The translations under genes were made by a program, and so were the position numbers. This document shows, piece by piece, positions 47,145-56,725 of a stretch of DNA of 64,000 nt (the stretch's first letter is position 1; each line of letters opens with the position of its first letter). The notes under the pieces were generated by a model, which was not told where the DNA came from, ran no database searches, and was given only the letters and a program-made list of their open reading frames with translations. The DNA comes from Marinobacter sp. AC-23 (GTDB taxonomy: Bacteria > Pseudomonadota > Gammaproteobacteria > Pseudomonadales > Oleiphilaceae), in assembly GCF_001858325.1 (NCBI RefSeq), contig NZ_MBPP01000067.1, positions 62,001 to 126,000 on the forward strand. The letters run 5' to 3'.

Positions 47145-48594
47145 TGCCCATTGCTGCAGCTCTTGCTTACCTGCCAATGATTCTAGTGGCCGCGACGGCG
47201 GTGGCAGTGATGCTAGGCATCGCCTGGCGCCGAGAACACGCTGTGACGGTTGCCGTTACCGTATTGGGCCTGGGGCTGGCCCTGATCGCACAAGCATTTG
47301 CCTGGCGGGTGATTCCCGTGCATACGCCACTGCTCGACTTGGACGGTTTGGCCCTATTGGCCGGGATCTTGATCCTGGCCTCGACCCTGGCTTGCGCGAT
47401 TCTGTCCCATGCCTATCTCGAATCTTTCCACGGTGCCCGAGAAGAGTTTTATATTCTGCTGCTTTGCGCGGCGACAGGGGGGCTGGTGCTTGCAGCGAGT
47501 AGTCATTTGGCCAGCCTGTTTATCGGCCTGGAGCTGCTATCTATGCCGCTTTACGGAATGCTGGCTTACGCCTTCCATGAACAACGTTCCCTGGAAGCGG
47601 GTATTAAGTACCTGATTCTTTCTGCTGTGGCTAGCGCCTTTTTGCTGTTCGGCATGGCGCTACTTTATGCTCAGACCGGTGATTTACGACTCGATGTCTT
47701 GATGGGCAGCTTGAGTCAGGACACGGGTGCCTGGGGCTTGGCGGGTATCGGCTTGATGCTGGTGGGGCTGGGCTTCAAACTTTCGGTGGTGCCCTTTCAT
47801 CTATGGACCCCGGACGTCTACGAGGGCGGCCCGGGGCCGGCGACGACTTTTCTGGCCACAGCCAGTAAGGTGGCGGTATTCATGCTGCTGCTGCGCTTGA
47901 TGCTGTCGATGCCAGTTCTGCAAGGTGAGTGGCTGCGCGGGGTGCTGACCGGGCTGGCACTGGCCAGCATGTTGGTTGGCAATCTGTTGGCGCTGACTCA
48001 ATCTAACCTCAAGCGTATTCTCGGCTATTCGTCGGTTGCTCATTTCGGCTATTTGCTGATCGTACTGGTGGTTGCGGACGGCTTGGCGGCGGAAACGGGA
48101 GGGGTCTACCTGATCACCTACGTGTTGAGCACTTTGGCAGCGTTTGGCGTGGTTATCCTGATATCGAGCACCGCCGGCGGCGAAGACGCTGCGGGGTTGC
48201 ACTATTATCGCGGCCTATTCTGGCGGCGTCCTTATCTGACCGCCGTGCTTACCGTGGCCATGCTGTCGCTGGCGGGCATTCCTGCAACCGTTGGCTTTAT
48301 CGGCAAGTTTTATCTCATTGCCTTGGGGGTTGAAGCTCAACGCTGGTGGTTGGTCGGCGGTATCATTGTTGGCAGCGCCATTGGGCTTTACTACTACTTG
48401 AGAGTTACGATCACACTGTTTCTGGCTCAGCCTGGAATGCGGCGCCGCGACGCATCCGATGATTGGGGCACGCGAGCCGGTGGACTCTTTGTACTGGCGC
48501 TGGCAGGCTGGTAATACTTTTGGGACTGTATCCTGCGCCAATGATTGAGCTCGCCCAAACCCTTAGTGGGAGCGTGGGACTGAAAGGTAGTTGA
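47144..48594 (+). CDS. nuoN: Complex I subunit N (one frameshift near the end)
   Basis: Third antiporter-like membrane subunit, last gene of the operon. Conserved LGLELLSMPLYGM, KYLILSAVASAFLLFG, VPFHLWTPDVYEG and SNLKRILGYSSVAHFGYLL are seen. The printed frame stops at 48514; one lost base near 48509 moves reading to LVILLGLYPAPMIELAQTL, ending with TGA at 48592-48594, about 484 residues in all. No clear terminator follows. Confidence 0.9.
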
Positions 48595-48693
48595 GTATGT
48601 TGCAGGCTCTGGTATTTCTACAACGAACGATTCAATATGATGAAGTTCGGAGATATAACTATAATACGACCTACCAGCAAAGGAGGCTATAGC

Positions 48694-49245
48694 ATGGCGA
48701 CCCTTAACCAATTGCGTCGCGATCACGCCAATATGGCGCGGTTGCTACACGTACTCTCGCTCAGGCACAAAGCCCTGACGCAGGGCGAGCGCCCGGATTT
48801 TCATCTGATACGGGAGGTTGTGGATTATATTCTCGATTACATGACGGGCTTTATCGCGCCCTTGGAGCGCCTGCACAGTGAGCACCTACTAGGTGAGGGG
48901 GCCGAAGCCGATGCGGTGAGCAGTCAACTGTCCGAGGATTACCAAGCCTTGAATAAGCGATTAAAAATGCTTTCCGACAATCTCGATATGATACTGATGG
49001 ACGCGGTTGTTCCCATGGAGCGTTTCGCCGACGACTTCAAAGCCTATCTCGATGCCCATTTTGCTTACCTGCGTGCGGAGCGTGAGAAGCTGTTTCCGTT
49101 CTTCCGCAAGCACCTGAGCGAAAACGAGCAGAAGCGTCTGCTCCAAATGCTACCAGAAGGCACACAAGCAAACCTTTCGCGACTCAGGGAGGACTATCCG
49201 CAGCTGTATGCGGAGTTCAAAGAGGCGCCGTCACCGTTTGCCTGA
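48694..49245 (+). CDS. Hemerythrin-like HHE protein with missing ligands
   Basis: 183 residues from ATG 48694, which has AGGAGG seven bases upstream. Four-helix pattern of the bacterial hemerythrin (HHE) family, in which His/Glu residues bind a di-iron site for oxygen or nitric oxide sensing or repair. Helix A keeps RRDH, and helix D keeps H-AYLRAEREKLFP. But the helix B motif HHPxE is replaced by FIAPLE, and the helix C EH is replaced by ED, so two of the His ligands are absent. It may be a degenerate member or bind metal differently. 99 bases after nuoN, same strand and similar base composition. Confidence 0.78.
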   Translation: MATLNQLRRDHANMARLLHVLSLRHKALTQGERPDFHLIREVVDYILDYMTGFIAPLERLHSEHLLGEGAEADAVSSQLSEDYQALNKRLKMLSDNLDMILMDAVVPMERFADDFKAYLDAHFAYLRAEREKLFPFFRKHLSENEQKRLLQMLPEGTQANLSRLREDYPQLYAEFKEAPSPFA

Positions 49246-49332
49246 TCAGGCGCGGCCCATACCCGCACCCGTGACTGCTACAACTTGGTCGTTAAGCTTG
49301 AAGTGGTTTGGATCGTGCGTTGGTAGGTTCAA
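49246..49332 (-). pseudogene. Cut-off N-terminal remnant of a short-chain dehydrogenase
   Basis: The minus strand reads, from a TTG overlapping the LysR stop, 28 codons ending KLNDQVVAVTGAGMGRA and a TGA. This is the start of an SDR-type Rossmann fold with its cofactor motif, cut off after the first glycine loop. The stop at 49246 abuts the end of the hemerythrin gene at 49245. It looks like a dehydrogenase gene that once followed the LysR gene and lost its body where the nuo-hemerythrin block begins. Confidence 0.5.
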
Positions 49333-50191
49333 TCTGCAGTCGACAGATGGCTCCGAATCAGTTCTGCCAATTGCTTCGCAGGCTCCGTTGGCCTGCCGGC
49401 GGGTCGATGCAGTGCAATCTCCACGGACTGCAGTGCGGGCATGCCGTTGCGCTCGTCCAGCACTCGCAACTGTGGGGTAAGCATGTTTCGTGTGATAACG
49501 GCCACCGCCAGCCCTGCAGCAACGACCGGCATAAGGCCGGTCATGGACTGGCTGGAATAGGCCATTCGCCAATCCCGCCCTGCGTTTGTTAAGGCCTGTT
49601 CGGCAACGTCCCGGAATACATCTGCTCCTGGTGAATAGAACGCCAAGGGGATCGGGTCGGTCAGAGATGGCTGGGCATTGGCACCGACGGCCCACAGCAG
49701 AGGCTCTCGCCGGATGACTTCGCCGCCTGGGGAGCGTGCCTGGCGTGTTACCACCGCCAAATCCATGTTTCCTGCCTGCACCTGCTTTACCAATTCGACG
49801 CTTGATCGGCATGTAACCTGCAACTGCACGGCAGGAAACTGCCGGTTGAAGTGAGATAGTGCTGAGGTAAGCAGGAAGGCATAATCTTCGGGTATGCCAA
49901 GGTTTAGATCCCCGGAAACCTGGCGTTGCTGAACGTCGTCAACGGCTTCGCTGTTGAGTTCCAGCATCTTTCTGGCGTAGCCACCAATTTTTGACCTTCT
50001 GCTGTAAATCTTATCCGCCGCCCATCCCGCTCGTGAAGCGGAACACCAAGCGCTGCCTCTAAGCGGTTTAATTGCATGCTCACCGTGGACTGGGTATAGG
50101 ACAGTCTTTCTGCCGCCGCCGTCATGGTGCCTGTGTCTGCAATGGTCACCAGGGTCAAGAGCATGTTCAAATCCAGTATTCGCTGTCTCAA
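49329..50191 (-). CDS. LysR-family transcriptional regulator (one frameshift)
   Basis: N-terminal winged helix: LNMLLTLVTIADTGTMTAAAERLSYTQSTVSMQLNRLEAALGVPLHERDGRR in outline (about 10-62), then a periplasmic-binding-like effector domain ending at 49329. The start is taken as TTG 50191 with AGGA nine bases upstream. One base is lost near 49982 (QKLVA-YARKMLEL), splitting the gene into two frames. Divergent from an EamA transporter gene, which it probably controls; the 114-base gap holds a TGATATATCA palindrome. About 288 residues. Confidence 0.85.
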
Positions 50192-50210
50192 TCTATCAAT
50201 TCCTGTGATG

Positions 50211-50220
50211 TGATATATCA
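50211..50220. promoter_or_regulatory. TGATATATCA palindrome between lysR and the EamA gene
   Basis: Perfect 10-base palindrome in the divergent gap, with an AT-rich promoter-like stretch following (TTGATT at 50228). LysR-type sites are often interrupted palindromes of this base composition, but the position only suggests it. Confidence 0.3.
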
Positions 50221-50305
50221 AAAAGCATTGATTTTGTGATTGGTTGTTATTGTATAGCCTGTCACTGTCGAATCCAATCCACCCACAGCAAAAGGAGTTA
50301 CGACG

Positions 50306-51230
50306 GTGCATATAATCGCAAACGCTTCCCGCCCACTTTATATCAGTATTATTGCCGCCCTTTTTGCCGTTGTGCTCTGGGCTGGTGCACCTCTGTTGGT
50401 GGACTTGGCAAGTTCTGTACCGCCTTTTCAGCTGACGGCTATTGCGTTGCTCAGTGGCGCCATAGCGGCGCTGCCAACGAGCCTTCGCAAGCGCCATACC
50501 CGAGGCAGCCAGGTGGGGCAGGCGCCGCTTTCTTTGAAATGGAAGTTGGCGATTTACGGCCTGGTACCAGCTCTGATACTCGGTGCGGTCGGAGGTTATC
50601 TGACCGGAGTGGGTATGGCGCCTACCGCAGAGGCCGCGTTGCTCACCTACACTTGGCCCGTCATGTTCATTGTAATGAGTCAGTGGTTATTTCATCGCAG
50701 GATTCCACTTCCGGTTCTGTTTGGGGCACTCATAGCGTTTTCTGGCGCAGCGGTATTACTTTCTCCGGGAACCGGGAGCGAGGGGGGTCGCAATACATGA
50801 TCGGATATGCGCTGGCGTTGATGGCAGGTTGCTGCTGGGCGTTATATTCATGGATTTGCCAGGCCGCGCCTGTTGCGATTGCGCCGCTAATGCCCGGGCT
50901 TTTTCTGTTGGCGGCTGTGGGAGCGGCTATCGCTGATGTTCTTTCTGGTGGTGCTATCGGTTTGCCGTCAAGCCTCGCTCTTATTGCGGGTATTGCCCTT
51001 GGTGTTGGGCCTTATGGGTTGGCTATGGTGCCTGGGATCTGGCACTTCGTAACGGTCCGGCGGCGCTGGTAGGCAGCCTCGCCTATGGTGTGCCTGTGTT
51101 GGCTGCTACTTTTTTGGTGATTGCCGGGGTAGCGGCTCCGGACTGGCGCTTACCACTTGCAGCTTTTCTGGTGGTTGCAGGCTCCGTTGTGGCAACCATG
51201 AAGCGCCGCGATGACGGCCTGAAATGTTGA
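50306..51230 (+). CDS. EamA-type transporter (two frameshifts)
   Basis: DMT-superfamily membrane protein of about 307 residues when reconstructed. The N-terminal repeat (FAVVLWAGAPLLVDLASSVPPFQLTAIALLSG start) is in one frame to about 50788, where one G of a G-run appears lost; the second part (MIGYALALMAGCCWALYSW) reads in the next frame to about 51030 (YGLAMV); a further lost base leads to AWDLALRNGPAALVGSLAYGVPVLAATF and the stop at 51228-51230. Ribosome binding site AAGGAG. Divergent from a LysR regulator. Exported substrate unknown; it lies beside the aromatic amino acid cluster, and some EamA proteins export aromatic amino acids. Confidence 0.82.
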
Positions 51231-51330
51231 TTTAAACGTAATAGACTGCGGGTTGGTGGGTTCCTCTCTACGTTTGCCCGGTGATGTATTAAAAGACCAA
51301 CGCTCAAAAACACTCCTGGACGGCCGGCCA

Positions 51331-52511
51331 ATGAAGCCGGCCAGAACTTCGTGGCGGTTTGTGTCTCGCTCACATTCTGCTTTGTTGTTTATTCGATGTT
51401 GCTGGTGACTGTGCCGGTATACGGCCTGGAGCTCGGTGCTTCTCCTCTTATGCTGGGTGTCATTCTTAGCTCCCAGTATTTGCTTCCCTTTTTGTTGGCC
51501 ATTCCTCTGGGCGGCGTGGTGGCTCGCCATGGAGGCCGGGTGACACTGGTGGTCGGTGCGCTTGTAATGACCGGTGGCCTGCTACTGATGCAGTTTCTGC
51601 CCGGCTACTACGGCCTTATTGGCGGCCAGCTATTGGTCGGGTTGGCGCACCTTCAGATGGTGCTGTCGGCCCAAACAATTATCTCGTCGTTGGCAACTGG
51701 CCCTAAGTTGGAAAGCTATTTTGGCTGGTACTCCACTTGGCTGTCTGGTGGGCAGGTAGTTGGCCCTTTGCTGGCAGGGGGATGGATTCATTGGGCCGGT
51801 GGCGTTGACAATCTGTTTCTGGTGATGGCCGGTATTGCTTTGCTGGGAGGGCTGTCAGGCCTTGCGCTAACGGGAGAGGCAACGCTAGGCATGTCGGTTA
51901 CCGGCAAGCAGACGGGCTTTCGTGCCCAAGCGGCATTGATGCGCCACAACACCGGCGTTCAGGTGTCAATCGCCATTACTGTCGCAGGTATGTTTGCACT
52001 TGGCGTTTACGGCAGTTACTTGCCCGTTTATCTCGATAGTCTGGAAATGAGTGCTGTGATGATCGGGGTGCTTGTCAGCCTGAGGGCGGGCGTTTCTATG
52101 GTGATACGGCCGTTTATTCCACGGATTATCCTCGCGGTGGGAGGGCGCGGGAAAGCAACAACCTTGGCACTTTGTACCATATCTGCAGGTTTGGCCTGCA
52201 TGGGCCTTGCGACCAATGCGCCCTTCATCGCACTCCTGTCCATTTTTGTGGGGCTTGGCGGAGGTCTTACGCAGCCCCTGTCGATGGTCGTTCTGGCAGA
52301 GAGTGTCGCGCGGGAGCAGAGATCTGGTGCGCTGGGGATGCGCCTGATGGCTAACCGGGCGGTTCACTTTGTGGCACCGCTGCTGTTCGGCGCGGTACTT
52401 GGTATGAGTGGCTTTGGTGTGTCGTTTGGGCTTTCGGGCGTAGTTGTAGCCTTGATTGCCGTTTTACTGGTGTGGCTTCAGAACCGACCCATAGCTCTCT
52501 CCAACCCATAA
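51331..52511 (+). CDS. Major facilitator superfamily transporter
   Basis: About 386-393 residues, twelve transmembrane helices in two six-helix halves with a cytoplasmic middle loop (TLGMSVTGKQTGFRAQ). Loop 2-3 motif is GGVVARHGGRVTL, the MFS signature. The start is uncertain: the open frame begins with GTG 51351 (as VAVCVSLTF), and an ATG at 51331 in a shifted frame would give MKPARNFVAVC if one base were missing near 51345. It lies 101 bases after the EamA gene. Substrate unknown; a sugar- or drug-type MFS is possible. Confidence 0.8.
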
Positions 52512-52567
52512 CTTCCGGGCCTAGCAGTGTCTTAGTCTACGCCTGAAGGTTCTGGCTGAGTGCCGGG

Positions 52568-53046
52568 CTACGCAGCACTTCCTACTGGTATTGTTTGGGT
52601 GTTCTTGATTTCCCGCAGTGCGAAGTTGGAGTTAACCTGCGCGATGCCCTGTAGGGTGAATATTTTATCATTCAGGAATCGGTCGTAGCTGGCCATGTCT
52701 GGCACGATGACACGCAACACAAAATCCGCATTACCGGTAACTGCAAAACACTGAAGCACTTCTGGATAACTGCTTACTTTCTGCTCAATCTCCGCAGTGC
52801 TGTCTATGGTGTGGCGCTGAAGCGACAGGTTGACCAGTACACACAGCGCCTGGCCGATGCGCTCGGGCGCCAGCTGTGCGCTGTAACCCGTGATGACGCC
52901 AGTCTCCTCAAGGTTCTTACGCGCCGCCAGCAGGCTGCCGGCGATAACCCAATTTGCTCTGCCAGTTGCTGGTTACTGATTCGCCCATCTTGTTGCAGTA
53001 TCGCAAGGATACGCTGGTCGAGTTTATCCAGCCCTACCTGTTTCAT
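52568..53046 (-). CDS. Lrp/AsnC-family regulator (one frameshift)
   Basis: 159-residue feast/famine regulator. The N-terminal helix-turn-helix (LDKLDQRILAILQQDGRISNQQLAEQIGLSPAACWRRV) reads in one frame to about 52913, where one base is lost; the rest NLEETGVITGYSAQLAPERIG to the RAM domain ending at 52568 is in the next frame. The RAM domain keeps VLQCFAVTGNADFVLRV, the ligand-sensing region. It is divergent from the indolepyruvate oxidoreductase gene, so it probably senses an amino acid and controls this degradation cluster. Confidence 0.88.
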
Positions 53047-53203
53047 TTAGTAACACCTATTTTTTATAAAAGAATCTTCGAATGTATTGTCATTTATCAA
53101 ATAATATTGTGCAAGAAGCAAAAAATACCTCCCAATAAGCAAGCACCTTTTGCGAACTTCCCTCTAGAATTTTGGTCATAAAATCGACAAAAAGGAGGGC
53201 GCC
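53047..53203. promoter_or_regulatory. Divergent control region between the Lrp gene and the oxidoreductase gene
   Basis: 157 bases, markedly AT-rich in its first 100 bases, which contrasts with the coding sequence on both sides. An imperfect dyad lies around 53081-53115 (TTGTCATTTATCAAATAATAT region), of the type Lrp proteins bind. No exact consensus could be fixed. The ribosome binding site AAAGGAGG of the oxidoreductase gene is at its right end. Confidence 0.35.
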
Positions 53204-56200
53204 ATGTCCACCGACATCTCTCAGCTGGATAATTACAAGCTTGAAGATCGCTACCTGCGTGACTCTGGCAGGGTTTTTCTTACCGGAACCCAGGCTTTGG
53301 TTCGAATCCCGTTGATGCAAGCCGCTCTGGATCGAAAACTGGGGCTGAAGACCGCAGGTATGGTTAGTGGCTACCGTGGCTCGCCTTTGGGAGCATACGA
53401 CCAAGCCCTGTGGCAGGCCCAAAAGCATCTGGATGAAAACCGCATCGATTTTGTGCCGGCTATTAACGAAGACCTCGCAGCGACCATTATGTTGGGCACC
53501 CAGCAGGTAGAAACCGATGACGATCGCCAGGTGGATGGCGTATTCGGGATCTGGTACGGCAAGGGGCCAGGCGTTGACCGCGCCGGAGATGCTCTGAAAC
53601 ACGGCACGACTTATGGCAGTTCACCGCACGGCGGCGTGCTGGTTATTGCCGGTGATGACCACGGCTGTGTGTCTTCCTCCATGCCGCACCAGTCTGATGT
53701 GGCGTTCATGAGTTTTTTCATGCCCACGATTAACCCGGCCAATATTGCTGAGTATCTGGAGTTTGGCCTCTGGGGCATTGCCTTATCCCGTTACAGCGGT
53801 TGCTGGGTGGGTTTCAAAGCGGTGTCTGAAACCGTAGAAAGTGCTGCCTCGGTTGAGTTGCCGCCGCTGCCGGAGTTTGTAACCCCGGATGATTTTACTC
53901 CGCCGGAAACTGGCCTGCATTATCGTTGGCCGGATTTGCCGGGGCCTCAGCTGGAAACCCGCATCGAACACAAGCTGGCGGCGGTACAGGCGTTTGCCCG
54001 GGCCAACCCCATTGATCGTTGCCTGTTCAATCATGCCGAGGCGCGTTTTGGCATTGTCACCACCGGAAAAGGCCATCTGGATCTTCTGGAAGCGCTTGAT
54101 CTACTGGGCATTGATGAAAACCGGGCCCGTGAGATGGGACTGGATATCTACAAAGTGGGCCTGGTGTGGCCGATTGAGCGCCGGGGCATGCTCAACTTTG
54201 TTCATAGCAAGGAAGAAGTACTGGTTATCGAGGAAAAGCGGGGCATTATCGAGAGCCAGATCAAAGAGGCCATGTCCGAGCCCGACCGCCCCGGCGAGGT
54301 TCTGATTACCGGCAAACAGGACGAGCTGGGCCGGCCTTTGATTCCCTATGTCGGCGAGTTGAGCCCCAAATTGGTCGCCGGTTTTCTGGCCGCCCGCCTT
54401 GGCCACTTTTTCGGCGAGGATTACAACGAACGCCTGATGGCCATCAACAGTATGAGCAACGCTCAGGATCCGGGTGGCGTAAAGCGCCTGCCGTATTTCT
54501 GTTCAGGCTGTCCTCACAATACCTCCACCAAAGTGCCGGAAGGCAGCAAGGCGCTGGCCGGAATCGGTTGCCACTTTATGGCCTCCTGGATGGGCCGTAA
54601 CACCGAATCCCTGATCCAGATGGGTGGTGAAGGGGTCAACTGGATCGGCAAGAGCCGTTACACCGGCAACCCCCATATATTCCAGAACCTGGGGGAGGGC
54701 ACGTATTTCCATTCTGGCTCCATGGCGATTCGCCAGGCGGTTGCTGCCGGCATTAACATTACTTACAAAATCCTTTTCAATGATGCGGTAGCGATGACCG
54801 GCGGTCAGCCTGTGGATGGCCAGATTACCGTGCCCATGATTGCCCAGCAGGTCGCTGCGGAGGGTGTGCGCCGGGTTGTGGTGCTCAGCGATGAGCCGGA
54901 AAAGTACGACGGCCATAAGCAACTGTTCCCAAGCGACGTAACCTTCCACGACCGCACAGAACTGGATAGCGTTCAAAGAGAGCTGCGTGACATTCCCGGC
55001 TGCACCATTTTGATATACGACCAGACCTGTGCCGCTGAGAAGCGCCGCCGGCGCAAGCGTAATCTGTACCCGGATCCCGCTAAGCGGGCGTTCATCAACC
55101 ACCACGTGTGTGAGGGGTGTGGCGACTGCTCCGTGCAGTCGAACTGCCTTTCTGTCGTGCCCCGCCAGACCGAGCTGGGCCGCAAGCGCAAGATTGACCA
55201 GTCCTCCTGCAACAAGGATTACTCATGCGTTAACGGGTTTTGCCCGAGTTTTGTGACCATCGAGGGCGGTCAACTGCGCAAATCCCGCGGCATGGACACG
55301 GGTTCTGTGCTTACTGGCAAACTCACGGATATCCCGGAGCCGGTGCTGCCGGAACTGGCGGGCTCCTACGATGTGTTGGTAGGCGGCGTCGGTGGCACAG
55401 GCGTTGTAACCGTAGGTCAGCTCATTACCATGGCAGCACATCTTGAGGCCAAGGGTACGTCCGTTCTGGATTTTACCGGTTTTGCCCAAAAGGGCGGCAC
55501 GGTGCTCAGCTATGTACGCATGGCGCCGTCTCCTGACAAACTGCACCAGGTTCGTATCAGCAACGGCCAGGCTGATGCGGTAATCGCCTGTGATTTGGTG
55601 GTTGCGTCGTCCCAGAAAGCATTGAGCGTTCTGCGGCCAGATTACACCCGTGTGGTCGCCAACGAGGCAGAATTGCCCACCGGGGATTATGTGCTTTTCC
55701 GTGACGCGGACATGCAGTCAGAAAAGCGACTTGATTTGATCCGTCACGCAGTTGGCGACAACAACTTTGCACGAATGGATGCCAATGGCATCGCCGAGAA
55801 GCTGTTGGGCGACACGGTGTTTTCCAACGTGATGATGCTGGGCTTTGCCTGGCAGCGAGGGTTGTTGCCGTTGTCGCAGGCTGCGCTGATGAAAGCCATT
55901 GAGCTGAATGGCGTTGCGGTTGAGCGCAATAAGGAAGCCTTTGGCTGGGGTCGCGTTGCGGCGACAGATGTGAAGGTTATCACCGACCTGCTAAACACCG
56001 GCGAGGCGCAGGTAAAGGAAGTGAAGCCGGAGATGAGCCTGGACGAGCTGATCAACAGTCGCCACACACATCTGGTGAACTACCAGAACCGCCGCTGGGC
56101 AGCTCGCTATACCACTCTGGTAAAGCAGGTGCGTGGAGCAGAGGAAAAACTGGGTGAGACCAACCAATTGCTGACTCGCGCCGTGGCTCAGCAGTTGTAC

Positions 56201-56725
56201 CGGTTCATGGCCTTCAAGGATGAATACGAGGTGGCCCGGCTGTTCGCAGAAACCGACTTTATGAAGGAGGTGAACGACACCTTCGAGGGTGACTTCAAGG
56301 TTCACTTCCATCTGGCCCCGCCCATCATGAATCGTGGTACCGATGCCCAGGGCCGGCCCAAGAAACGTCAGTTTGGCCCCTGGATGTTCCGTGCATTCAA
56401 ACTGTTGGCGAAGTTCCGCGTGCTGCGCGGCACAGCCATAGATCCGTTCAGCTATTCCGCTGACCGGAAAATGGATCGAGCTCAGTTGAAAAACTACGAG
56501 CAGCTGGTGGAGCGGATTGTCAGTGAGCTGGATGCCAGCAATTACGACACCTTCCTGCAACTGGCAGAATTGGCCAGTGAGGTGCGGGGCTATGGCCCAG
56601 TGCGCGAGCAGGCGGCAGAGGCGATTCAGGAAAAACAGACACAGCTGATCAAGGCTCTGGATACTGGCAGCCCGACACTTATCCGGACCAGTCAGGTAGA
56701 CGATAAGGAGGCAGATCATGTTTGA
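53204..56725 (+). CDS. Indolepyruvate:ferredoxin oxidoreductase, fused large form
   Basis: Converts aryl-pyruvates (indolepyruvate, phenylpyruvate, hydroxyphenylpyruvate) plus CoA to aryl-acetyl-CoA and CO2 with reduced ferredoxin. 1173 residues, one chain. Order: pyrimidine-binding domain (GYRGSPLGAYDQALW, about 50-65), middle domain, TPP domain (GIGCHFMASWMGRNTESLIQMGGEG, ILFNDAVAMTGGQPVDGQI), [4Fe-4S]-binding segment with Cys in CEGCGDCSVQSNC and SCNKDYSCVNGFCP (about 625-690), then the gamma-type Rossmann domain GGVGGTGVVTVGQL. Intact over 3.5 kb. Followed by an aromatic aminotransferase, with the two genes overlapping by eight bases. Confidence 0.92.
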   Translation: MSTDISQLDNYKLEDRYLRDSGRVFLTGTQALVRIPLMQAALDRKLGLKTAGMVSGYRGSPLGAYDQALWQAQKHLDENRIDFVPAINEDLAATIMLGTQQVETDDDRQVDGVFGIWYGKGPGVDRAGDALKHGTTYGSSPHGGVLVIAGDDHGCVSSSMPHQSDVAFMSFFMPTINPANIAEYLEFGLWGIALSRYSGCWVGFKAVSETVESAASVELPPLPEFVTPDDFTPPETGLHYRWPDLPGPQLETRIEHKLAAVQAFARANPIDRCLFNHAEARFGIVTTGKGHLDLLEALDLLGIDENRAREMGLDIYKVGLVWPIERRGMLNFVHSKEEVLVIEEKRGIIESQIKEAMSEPDRPGEVLITGKQDELGRPLIPYVGELSPKLVAGFLAARLGHFFGEDYNERLMAINSMSNAQDPGGVKRLPYFCSGCPHNTSTKVPEGSKALAGIGCHFMASWMGRNTESLIQMGGEGVNWIGKSRYTGNPHIFQNLGEGTYFHSGSMAIRQAVAAGINITYKILFNDAVAMTGGQPVDGQITVPMIAQQVAAEGVRRVVVLSDEPEKYDGHKQLFPSDVTFHDRTELDSVQRELRDIPGCTILIYDQTCAAEKRRRRKRNLYPDPAKRAFINHHVCEGCGDCSVQSNCLSVVPRQTELGRKRKIDQSSCNKDYSCVNGFCPSFVTIEGGQLRKSRGMDTGSVLTGKLTDIPEPVLPELAGSYDVLVGGVGGTGVVTVGQLITMAAHLEAKGTSVLDFTGFAQKGGTVLSYVRMAPSPDKLHQVRISNGQADAVIACDLVVASSQKALSVLRPDYTRVVANEAELPTGDYVLFRDADMQSEKRLDLIRHAVGDNNFARMDANGIAEKLLGDTVFSNVMMLGFAWQRGLLPLSQAALMKAIELNGVAVERNKEAFGWGRVAATDVKVITDLLNTGEAQVKEVKPEMSLDELINSRHTHLVNYQNRRWAARYTTLVKQVRGAEEKLGETNQLLTRAVAQQLYRFMAFKDEYEVARLFAETDFMKEVNDTFEGDFKVHFHLAPPIMNRGTDAQGRPKKRQFGPWMFRAFKLLAKFRVLRGTAIDPFSYSADRKMDRAQLKNYEQLVERIVSELDASNYDTFLQLAELASEVRGYGPVREQAAEAIQEKQTQLIKALDTGSPTLIRTSQVDDKEADHV

